A DNA stretch of 19,382 nucleotides from Nitrospirota bacterium (GTDB lineage: Bacteria; Nitrospirota; 9FT-COMBO-42-15; HDB-SIOI813): positions 1-19,382 of the forward strand of contig JACROQ010000104.1 in assembly GCA_016214375.1 (NCBI GenBank), given 5' to 3'. The first letter of the stretch is position 1; every line of letters starts with the position of its first letter. Below, piece after piece: positions 6,807 to 12,738 of the stretch. The notes below the pieces were generated by a model. The model was not told the origin of the DNA. It worked only from the letters and a program-made list of their open reading frames with translations, and searched no databases. The position numbers and the translations under genes were made by a program.

Positions 6807-8644
6807 TTCGCAGAGACCTCCTCAATCTCTTCGATATATTCAAAAACCTCTAAGGTGACGGCGCCGGTCGGACAGCGCTTGGCACAGTATCCACACCGGA
6901 TGCACCGTTCTTCATCCTTAAGCATCGCGGTCCCGACCTGCGCCACCAGGGCGCTGTCACCCCGCATCAACTCTTCCCAGGATATCCTGTACCTCGCTTC
7001 AACCACCTTTCTCAGGTCTTCATCTCCCTCCACCTCAGTGACAGGGACCATCTTGAGGCAGAATGTCGGACAGACATCCACACAACCCCCGCACAGGATA
7101 CAGAGATCGCCGTCGAAGATTGTATTGATGTGGCACTTATAGCAACGCCTGGCCTGGGCGGCCGCCTCATCCTCTCCATATCCGATCTCCACGAGGGAAA
7201 GATCATGCCTCCTCTCCTTCGCCTTTAGGGCAGAGGGCTCTTTCCGGCCCAGGAGATCAAAGTCCCTGAACATCTTATATTCCTTAGGGTCGCCCACGGG
7301 ATGCATGATCCCCTTTTTCCTGATCCCGATACTGACCCCCCGGAGGTATTCATCAATCGACCTTGCCGACTTTTGTCCTGCGGCAACCGCGGTAATCAAC
7401 AGCTTGGGCCCATAGGCAACATCACCAGTGGCAAAGATGCCCGGCACATTGGTCTTATAATTATCCAGATTCACCTTCAGGACGCCCGGCCTTACCATCT
7501 CGATACCATCATCCTCTTTAATAAAGGAGAGGTCAGCGGCCTGACCTACTGTGATGATCACCGTATCGCACTCTATGACCGACTCTGAGTTCGGGGCATA
7601 CTCCGGATTAAATCTCTTGTTTTCATCAAAGACCCTGACGCACTTTATCGTTTCAAGACCAGCAACCTTGCCGTCCTTCCCTACAATCCTCTTTGGACCA
7701 CGCCCATCATGGAGGATGATCCCCTCCTCTTCCCCTTCCAGGATCTCCACGGGGTCGGCAGGCATGATATCCCTCGTCTCAAGACATGCCATATGGACCT
7801 CTTTCGCTCCCAGACGGACCGCAGACCTTGACGCATCATAGGCCACATTTCCCCCGCCGATCACGACTACCCTCGGCCCGATCTTTGGCGGCCGGCCATA
7901 ATTGACCGCCCTGATAAAGTCCATCCCTATCAGGGCACCGTCCAGATTAGCGCCCTCGATCGGGAGGGCGCGTCCAAGCTGGAGTCCCACGGATATCAAT
8001 ATAGCCTTATAGCCCATCTCCTTGATGTCCTTAAGGGACAGGGCCTTGCCGATGGGTGTATTACACTTGATTTCTACGCCTAATGCCTCGATAGAGGCTA
8101 TCTCTGTTTTGATGAGTTTTCTGGAGAGTCTGTAGTGGGGGATGCCTTGCACCATCATACCCCCTGGCTCAGATTCGGACTCAAAGACCGTCACCTTGTA
8201 GCCAAGGAGGGCAAGGTCATGTGCTGCGGAAAGACCTGCCGGACCCGCGCCGATGATCGCAACCTTTTCGCGGGTACCCAGTCCGGCCTTACTGCGGCGT
8301 GCATTGGAAAACCTGACGACACCTGAGGGATCGGTGATCGCCTCTACACCATATTTTTCTGTGACAAAGCGCTTGAGAGCCCGGATGGATACTGCCTCAT
8401 CGATATAACCCCTGCGGCAGGCGGCCTCACAGGGATGACCGCAGACACGTCCGCAGGCAGAGGCAAAGGGATTAGGCGCCCTTGCAATCGCGTAGGCCCT
8501 CTCATAATCACCCTCGGCAATTGCCTGGACATAGGCCCCGGAATCCGTCCCCACAGGGCATGAGGTCCTGCACCGTACCAGTCCGGCAAAGTAATCTACG
8601 TCAGGGACGACTACACGATATCTCTCCTTCAAGGCCCCCCTCAT
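6803..8644 (-). CDS. GltD-like NAD(P)H:ferredoxin flavoprotein with two [4Fe-4S] clusters
   Basis: This 613-residue protein has, in order, an N-terminal GltD-type Cys region, an FAD domain, a dinucleotide domain and a ferredoxin domain. The Cys region has C25 and C29, then CGRVCGHPCEAAC from C64. The FAD motif is GAGPAG at 132-137 and the dinucleotide motif GGGNVA at 263-268. The C-terminal 2x[4Fe-4S] domain has C515/C518/C521/C525 and C581/C584/C587/C591, with an extra CYKCH at 501. After the second nucleotide fold the sequence reads ACLETRD, where NADPH enzymes usually show arginines, hinting at NAD(H). There is no glutamate synthase large subunit nearby, so the GltD name describes the fold only. 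It is expected to be cytoplasmic and peripheral, moving electrons between NAD(P)H and iron-sulfur partners. Its overlap with the Rieske gene suggests coupling of the pyridine nucleotide pool to the quinone pool (inference). Confidence 0.85.
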   Translation of the reverse strand: MRGALKERYRVVVPDVDYFAGLVRCRTSCPVGTDSGAYVQAIAEGDYERAYAIARAPNPFASACGRVCGHPCEAACRRGYIDEAVSIRALKRFVTEKYGVEAITDPSGVVRFSNARRSKAGLGTREKVAIIGAGPAGLSAAHDLALLGYKVTVFESESEPGGMMVQGIPHYRLSRKLIKTEIASIEALGVEIKCNTPIGKALSLKDIKEMGYKAILISVGLQLGRALPIEGANLDGALIGMDFIRAVNYGRPPKIGPRVVVIGGGNVAYDASRSAVRLGAKEVHMACLETRDIMPADPVEILEGEEEGIILHDGRGPKRIVGKDGKVAGLETIKCVRVFDENKRFNPEYAPNSESVIECDTVIITVGQAADLSFIKEDDGIEMVRPGVLKVNLDNYKTNVPGIFATGDVAYGPKLLITAVAAGQKSARSIDEYLRGVSIGIRKKGIMHPVGDPKEYKMFRDFDLLGRKEPSALKAKERRHDLSLVEIGYGEDEAAAQARRCYKCHINTIFDGDLCILCGGCVDVCPTFCLKMVPVTEVEGDEDLRKVVEARYRISWEELMRGDSALVAQVGTAMLKDEERCIRCGYCAKRCPTGAVTLEVFEYIEEIEEVSAK

Positions 8645-8714
8645 CCTGATATATCAATTGCCCCGCCCCTTTTTTAATAAGGGCCTCGCAATGAAACCTC
8701 CAACCCAAGGCCTG

Positions 8715-9110
8715 CTACCAGGCCTCCTCATCATATTGCGATGGATTGATCAGATCACGAATCGATACAATACCGACTACCTCGCTCCCTTCTGTGACCG
8801 CCAGGTGCCTTACCTTCTTCTGATCCATCAGGTCCCCGGCCTCAAATATGGTCTTAGTACTTTCTATAGTCACCAGGGGAGAACTCATCACCCCTTTAAC
8901 CAGATAACTGCTCCCATCCAGCCCCTTTGCTACCACCTTCCTGACGATATCCCTCTCCGTCACGATCCCGACAAACTTCCCGTCCGCCTTATCCACTACC
9001 AGTACGCTCCCTACATTTTTTGCATCCATGATCCCAGCGACTTCCATAGCCGTAGTCTGTTTGTCCACGGTGACAATGTTTCTTGCCATCACTCTCTTGA
9101 CAGGTATCAT
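8715..9110 (-). CDS. Tandem CBS-domain regulatory protein
   Basis: The 131-residue protein is two CBS modules and nothing else. Module one covers roughly residues 8-60 (VMARNIVTVDKQTT, then FVGIVTERDI). Module two covers roughly 73-125 (VMSSPLVTIESTKT, then VVGIVSIRDLI). Such pairs form a Bateman module that binds AMP, ATP, NADH or related adenosyl ligands. The T-E-R-D and S-I-R-D segments are the usual ribose/phosphate-binding positions. It is the first gene of the minus-strand block, 70 nt ahead of the flavoprotein, and a promoter lies just upstream. It may sense adenylate or NAD(H) state for the redox complex; that is inference from position. GGAGG lies about 11 nt upstream of the chosen ATG, somewhat long but the only good signal. 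Confidence 0.85.
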   Translation of the reverse strand: MIPVKRVMARNIVTVDKQTTAMEVAGIMDAKNVGSVLVVDKADGKFVGIVTERDIVRKVVAKGLDGSSYLVKGVMSSPLVTIESTKTIFEAGDLMDQKKVRHLAVTEGSEVVGIVSIRDLINPSQYDEEAW

Positions 9111-9152
9111 CTGTACAGCAACCTCCGTTAATTTAATAGAGCAGGGATTATT

Positions 9153-9182
9153 ACTTTAGCATGTTACGAATTTGCCTGTCAA
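9153..9182 (-). promoter_or_regulatory. Predicted sigma70 promoter for the CBS/b6f-type operon
   Basis: On the minus strand a perfect -35 hexamer TTGACA (9182-9177) is followed, after 18 nt, by TAAAGT (9158-9153), 4 of 6 matches to TATAAT. Transcription would start near 9146, leaving a 36-nt leader with GGAGG before the CBS ATG at 9110. No gene lies upstream on this strand for several hundred bases, so a promoter is needed here. The site ends about 20 nt from the inverted-repeat element. Confidence 0.5.
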
Positions 9183-9201
9183 TAGGTTTTTGAGGTTTTG
9201 G

Positions 9202-9417
9202 CGTAATGTCTTGGTGAAGGGGGGATGTCCCTTCGCTCCTGGCCTTCGCAGTTGACCTATCTAAGGTTCGCAGGCGAGGAAGCCTTCCAGCCTCTAAAGG
9301 GCTGGCTTTTTTCGCTTCGCTCAATGCAAGCACTGCCCTCTGCCTGCTCACCTTGATAGGTACCCAACTGCTCCGGCAAGTCGCGAAGGGACATCCCCCC
9401 TTCACCAAGGCGCTACG
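9202..9417. mobile_element. 216-bp inverted-repeat element, MITE-like
   Basis: A perfect 26-bp inverted repeat has arms at 9210-9235 and 9384-9409 (left arm begins CTTGGTGAAGGGGGGATG). The match continues imperfectly outward to about 9202 and 9417. It also continues inward: GCAGTTG, ACCTATC, AAGGT and GCAGGC recur in order on both arms. No transposase-sized frame lies between the arms. The element fills most of the 377-bp gap (9111-9487) between the divergent CBS and flavoprotein genes. A non-autonomous mobile element is the simplest reading; no target duplication was confirmed. Confidence 0.6.
9287..9312 (+). terminator. Terminator-like hairpin inside the inverted-repeat element
   Basis: CCAGCC (9287-9292) pairs with GGCTGG (9300-9305) over a 7-nt loop and is followed by C and six T residues (9307-9312). 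The shape fits a Rho-independent terminator reading rightward. No plus-strand gene ends here, so it would act only on read-through, or is simply the centre of the element. Confidence 0.35.
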
Positions 9418-9487
9418 TTTTTTTTGTATTAGCTTTTGCGTTAGCGCCCTTGCTTTTTTCCCCACTCTGTACTATCTTTCCCATCAA

Positions 9488-10912
9488 ATGGCTAAGCATG
9501 ATTACGATCTCATTGTCATCGGGGGCGGAGCCGGGGGGTTTGTCTCCTCAAAGCTCGCAGCAGGTCTGGGTAAGAGGGTTGCGATGATTGAAAAGGACAA
9601 GCTGGGGGGGGAGTGCACCCTGTATGGCTGTGTCCCGAGTAAGACCCTGATCCGGACAAGTCAGTTAGCCCGGGAAATCAGGAATGCAAAGAGATACGGG
9701 CTGGCCATAGAGCCGCCTCCGAAAATAAGTACAGAAGGCGTGTTGCCCCATGTCCGCTCTGTGGTCCAGAAGGTCTACGATAGTCATCTGCCGGATGCCT
9801 TTCAAAAACTCGGCATCGACATCCTGTTCGGGCCTCCGAGATTCGTAGACAACCACCAGATTGAGCTTAATGGGAAGAGGCTCTCGGCCAGACGGTTCAT
9901 CATCTCAACCGGCTCATCCCCTCTAATCCCGCCCATTGAGGGGCTAAATACCATCCCCTATCTGACCAATGAGACTATCTTTAGCCTTGGAAAATTGCCT
10001 CCATCCCTGATCGTCCTCGGCGGCGGGCCGATCGGCGCCGAACTGGCCTCGGCCTTTAATCTCCTGGGGGTGAGTGTTTCCATCGTTGAGAAATTTGAAC
10101 GAATCCTGAACCGGGAGGACCTGGAATTAGTTGACAGATTGTCTAAGAAGATGCTGGAAGACGGGATAAACCTGCTCACCGGATACACACCCCTGAAGTT
10201 CAGTATGCAAGACGGCCGGATCACCCTGGCCCTGCAGGACGCTAAAAACCAGACAAAGGAGATCCAGGCAGGGGCTGTCCTCGTGGCCATAGGACGACAG
10301 GCGAATGTCGAAGGCCTCTTTCTTGAGAATGCCGGAATTGAATACACCCTGAAGGGGATCAGTACCGATCCCACCCTTCGGACCACCGCCCCGGACATCT
10401 ATGCCTGCGGCGATGTGGTCGGTCCTTATCAGTTCAGCCACATGGCAGAGTATCAGGCCATCATTGCCACACAGAATGCCCTCTTCCCCTTTAAAAAGAG
10501 GGTGGATTACAGGGATGTCACCTGGTCGGTATTCACAGATCCTGAGATCGCCCATGCCGGATTGACTGAGGAAGAGGCAAGAAAAATTCATGGTGATAAC
10601 ATAAAAATTTATCGCTACGAATACAGCAATATTGACAGGGGAAAGACGGACGCGGCCGAGTTTGGGATGAGCAAGTTTATCTGTGACCCGAAAGGGAGAC
10701 TCCTCGGGGCCCACATCTTAGGGGCACGGGCAGGAGAGATTATCCACGAGGCGCAGGTGGCAAAGTCCCTCGGCCTCCCCTTTTATAAGTTGTATTCCGT
10801 GATCCATATCTACCCTACATTTATAGATATGGTGAAACACCCGGCCAAACTCTGCTATATTGACAGACTCCAGAATAACCCTTTCCTGAAAATCCTGAGG
10901 AGATTTCTATAA
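9488..10912 (+). CDS. Pyridine nucleotide-disulfide oxidoreductase (MerA/lipoamide dehydrogenase-like)
   Basis: The 474-residue flavoprotein has FAD motif GGGAGG (12-17). The redox-active disulfide is C43 and C48 in GGECTLYGCVPSK, and a second nucleotide fold starts GGGPIGAE. An ATGD-type motif (YACGDV) and a dimerisation domain follow. At the C-terminus the active-site HxHPTxxE of lipoamide dehydrogenase is replaced by HIYPTFID: the second His is Tyr and the Glu is Asp. Lipoamide turnover is therefore unlikely, and the protein fits the mercuric-reductase-like group of unknown substrate. No N-terminal HMA domain or C-terminal vicinal cysteines are present, so true mercury reduction is doubtful. 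The start at 9488 gives the canonical N-terminus MAKHDYDLIVIGGG. No Shine-Dalgarno precedes it, and a TACTAT at 9470-9475 could place the transcript start almost at the ATG. The next gene follows with no gap. Confidence 0.82.
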   Translation: MAKHDYDLIVIGGGAGGFVSSKLAAGLGKRVAMIEKDKLGGECTLYGCVPSKTLIRTSQLAREIRNAKRYGLAIEPPPKISTEGVLPHVRSVVQKVYDSHLPDAFQKLGIDILFGPPRFVDNHQIELNGKRLSARRFIISTGSSPLIPPIEGLNTIPYLTNETIFSLGKLPPSLIVLGGGPIGAELASAFNLLGVSVSIVEKFERILNREDLELVDRLSKKMLEDGINLLTGYTPLKFSMQDGRITLALQDAKNQTKEIQAGAVLVAIGRQANVEGLFLENAGIEYTLKGISTDPTLRTTAPDIYACGDVVGPYQFSHMAEYQAIIATQNALFPFKKRVDYRDVTWSVFTDPEIAHAGLTEEEARKIHGDNIKIYRYEYSNIDRGKTDAAEFGMSKFICDPKGRLLGAHILGARAGEIIHEAQVAKSLGLPFYKLYSVIHIYPTFIDMVKHPAKLCYIDRLQNNPFLKILRRFL

Positions 10913-10929
10913 GGCATGTTTCCCTCATA

Positions 10930-11622
10930 TTGATCCTGCTGACAGCCGTATTTCTGCAGACGGCTGTTTCTCAGGATGGAGGGGAGATCTTTATCAGAGA
11001 AGACTTCAACAGCCTTGATGCATGGAAACCACTCTACTTTCCCAGGATAAAGGCACACACTCAATATACGATAGTTACTGAGGGTAACGAAAGCTATTTA
11101 AGGACAGAGAGCAATGCCTCTGCCTCGGCAATGGTCTATACCAAAGAGTTTAATGTCTATGAGTATCCCAGGATACAATGGCGCTGGAAGGTGGACAATG
11201 TCTACAAAAAGGGAACGATAGGGACAAAAGAAGGGGATGATTATCCCATCAGGATCTACGTCACCTTTAAATACGATCCCAGGAAGGCCGGGGTGTTTGA
11301 AAGGCTGCGCTACGAGGGTGCAAGACTCATTTACGGAGAATACCCCCCGCACAGCGCGTTAAGCTATGTCTGGGCGAATAAAAAACATGATGAGAGGATC
11401 GTTACAAGCCCTTATACGGAAAAGGGGAGGATTATCCTCCTCCGGAAGGGGAATACACATGTCGGCCAGTGGCAGACAGAGGATGTGGATATTCTCAAAG
11501 ACTATCGGGCCGCCTTTGGCGAAGACCCGCCGGCTATCGCAAGCCTCGCCGTCATGAACGATTCGGATAACACCGGCGAGGGGTCAGTATCGTATCTTGA
11601 TTATATCTATCTGGCCCCTTAA
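10930..11622 (+). CDS. Secreted DUF3047 family protein
   Basis: About 230 residues with an N-terminal hydrophobic segment ending TAVSQ (signal-peptide-like) precede a beta-rich domain. The domain has the DUF3047 landmarks WRWKVDN, then DDYPIRIYVTF, LSYVWANKK and a late GEGSVSYLDYIYL. The function of the family is unknown; it is typically exported. The coding frame has no ATG: the TTG at 10930 is the first usual start codon, but it gives a signal peptide without a basic N-terminus. The frame is open further upstream, where ATT (10903) or ATA (10909) would add S-I-R-H and restore a basic start. GAGGAG at 10897-10902 is ideally spaced (6 nt) for the ATA. It overlaps or abuts the flavoprotein, so the two are probably one operon. 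Its stop overlaps that of the convergent zinc-ribbon gene. Confidence 0.7.
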   Translation: MILLTAVFLQTAVSQDGGEIFIREDFNSLDAWKPLYFPRIKAHTQYTIVTEGNESYLRTESNASASAMVYTKEFNVYEYPRIQWRWKVDNVYKKGTIGTKEGDDYPIRIYVTFKYDPRKAGVFERLRYEGARLIYGEYPPHSALSYVWANKKHDERIVTSPYTEKGRIILLRKGNTHVGQWQTEDVDILKDYRAAFGEDPPAIASLAVMNDSDNTGEGSVSYLDYIYLAP

Positions 11623-12212
11623 CCCCCAAAGAGCCATCGCTTGAAATTCCAGAAGTGGATGAGCTTATTCACAAAGGCGGCCTGGTCAACCTTTGTGGCA
11701 AGGCCTTCGATCTGGAGGCGATTTTTCTCGATCTCTTTGTCCTGGGCCCTCTCCAGTCCCCCGTCCGCTATAAAGAGCCTTATCTTTTCAAGCTCCCCCG
11801 CATCAAGCCAGACGCCATGCCTGCCGCACTCATCAATGATGACCCCGGATATGCAGGCAAAGTTTTTCCGGTTCATCATCTTATGGCAGCGGACGCAAGG
11901 GATATAGGCTACGGCCTCCGGCAGGGGCGGATGGAAAGATTGGCTGTCAGGATTCTCTTTCCGGTAGACATCAGACTCCCGGGTGGCCCGGCGAAACTCC
12001 CCGCGGTCAAGCCATAGGCCGCAGCACTGGGGACATACATTATATTCTTCGCCCTCCTGAGTATGGACATCGAGGATCTTATGACATCGTGGACATTGAG
12101 GGGAGACACGCTCTCCTTCGTCAAAAGACTTTTCTCCGCCACAGAAAGGGCAGATTGATAATCGCACATTGTAAGCCTTCCCACAATGCGCACAATTTGT
12201 CGTCTGGGTCAT
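11619..12212 (-). CDS. Multi-zinc-ribbon protein (zf-TFIIB type)
   Basis: A 197-residue protein with three Cys-rich modules. The first is a short ribbon: C7/C10 and C21/C24. The second has C40/C43 and C60/C63 followed by GLWLDRGE (65-72). The third has C106/C109 and C129/H132 followed by GVWLDAGE (133-140). The WLDxGE signature after the second knuckle marks the zf-TFIIB-like family of bacterial zinc ribbons. The C-terminal third is charged helix followed by FWNFKRWLFGG. The role is unknown; such proteins may bind nucleic acid or membrane partners. Three in-frame ATG codons (12227, 12221 and 12212) sit between the tRNA CCA end and the first ribbon. The last is chosen because GGGG precedes it at a short distance. 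The reading frame continues into the tRNA but that part is not expected to be translated. Confidence 0.72.
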   Translation of the reverse strand: MTQTTNCAHCGKAYNVRLSICPFCGGEKSFDEGERVSPQCPRCHKILDVHTQEGEEYNVCPQCCGLWLDRGEFRRATRESDVYRKENPDSQSFHPPLPEAVAYIPCVRCHKMMNRKNFACISGVIIDECGRHGVWLDAGELEKIRLFIADGGLERAQDKEIEKNRLQIEGLATKVDQAAFVNKLIHFWNFKRWLFGG

Positions 12213-12227
12213 AGTCCCCATTATCAT

Positions 12228-12304
12228 TGGCGCCCCCGGGGTGAATCGAACACCCGACAAACGGTTTAGGAAACCGCTGCTCTATCCGACTGAGCTACGG
12301 GGGC
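12228..12304 (-). tRNA. tRNA-Arg (anticodon CCU)
   Basis: The minus strand folds as a full cloverleaf. The 7-bp acceptor GCCCCCG/CGGGGGC is followed by D-arm GCTC/GAGC, anticodon stem GCGGT/ACCGT, 5-nt variable region and T-arm GGGTG/CACCC with loop TTCGATT. The anticodon loop TTCCTAA places CCT at positions 34-36, which reads AGG arginine codons. The discriminator is G and the CCA tail is encoded. The 5' end lies inside the tail of the PilZ reading frame, and the 3' CCA abuts the first possible zinc-ribbon start, so all three are likely cut from one transcript. Confidence 0.95.
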
Positions 12305-12638
12305 GTGAAAGGTTCATCGTGACATCAAGATAGGTAAATATCATGGGGTGTGTCTCCTGACTGATTCCTTTGAACTGAACGCCCACAGCGAACAGACCAT
12401 CTACAGGTTTTATCCACCGCACCACCCCAAAGACATCTTCTCTTTCTTCTCCAACGTCATATTTAAAAAAGATCGTCAGCAGCAGCTCTGTATTGATATC
12501 AAAGGCCCTGTCTGAATAAAGGGATACACCACCGCTGCTGATATTGATTGCATATCCGTTTAGGGAATCCTCAGGATTGATAACCTTTATGGCTATCTTC
12601 CCCAACAACGAGATCCTGTGACCCTCTCTGCGGTTCAT
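12282..12638 (-). CDS. PilZ-domain c-di-GMP receptor
   Basis: A single-domain PilZ protein of 118 residues from the ATG at 12638 (a TTG at 12650 would add four). The two ligand motifs are present: R4-E-G-H-R8 (RxxxR) and N32-I-S-S-G-G (D/NxSxxG form), followed by the PilZ beta-barrel with W at GVVRWIKP. It should bind c-di-GMP, the product of the cyclase encoded 100 nt upstream on the same strand, making a writer/reader pair. The frame has no stop before the tRNA: the last residues (RPRSSVG) and the TAG stop at 12284-12282 are tRNA-Arg sequence, a 23-nt overlap. Translation to the stop would compete with tRNA folding and 5' processing. GGGG about 6 nt before the ATG serves as ribosome site. 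Confidence 0.82.
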   Translation of the reverse strand: MNRREGHRISLLGKIAIKVINPEDSLNGYAINISSGGVSLYSDRAFDINTELLLTIFFKYDVGEEREDVFGVVRWIKPVDGLFAVGVQFKGISQETHPMIFTYLDVTMNLSRPRSSVG

Positions 12639-12673
12639 TGCTGACCCCAATAGTCTTCTGTCATGCGCCTGTT

Positions 12674-12703
12674 AATATACTACAAAAAGCCTGCCCCATA
12701 CAA
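12674..12703 (-). promoter_or_regulatory. Possible promoter before the PilZ gene
   Basis: On the minus strand TTGTAT (12703-12698) and TATATT (12679-12674) are 18 nt apart. They could give a transcript carrying pilZ, tRNA-Arg and the zinc-ribbon gene independently of the cyclase. Only moderate matches, so confidence is low. Confidence 0.33.
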
Positions 12704-12738
12704 TACTTCTTTTATCCATACTTCTTCTATCTATACCT

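Noticed and set aside
6803..8644. Glutamate synthase small subunit (gltD)
   Set aside because: No large subunit nearby, and an added 2x[4Fe-4S] domain plus Rieske overlap point to an electron-transfer role; GltD describes the fold only.
8660..8690. Hairpin GCCCCTT/AAGGGC between CBS and flavoprotein genes as a terminator
   Set aside because: The stem has a bulge and lacks a following T-run on the minus strand; it would also cut the operon.
9353..9487. Upstream extension of the flavoprotein frame (45 extra codons)
   Set aside because: It reads through the inverted-repeat element and adds no domain; the canonical N-terminus MAKHDYDLIVIGGG begins at 9488.
9488..10912. Mercuric reductase as part of a mer operon
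   Set aside because: No HMA domain, no C-terminal vicinal cysteines, no merR, merT or merP nearby.
12213..12260. Zinc-ribbon frame beginning inside the tRNA
   Set aside because: Residues before MTQTTN are translated tRNA sequence; the starts after the CCA end fit the gene better.
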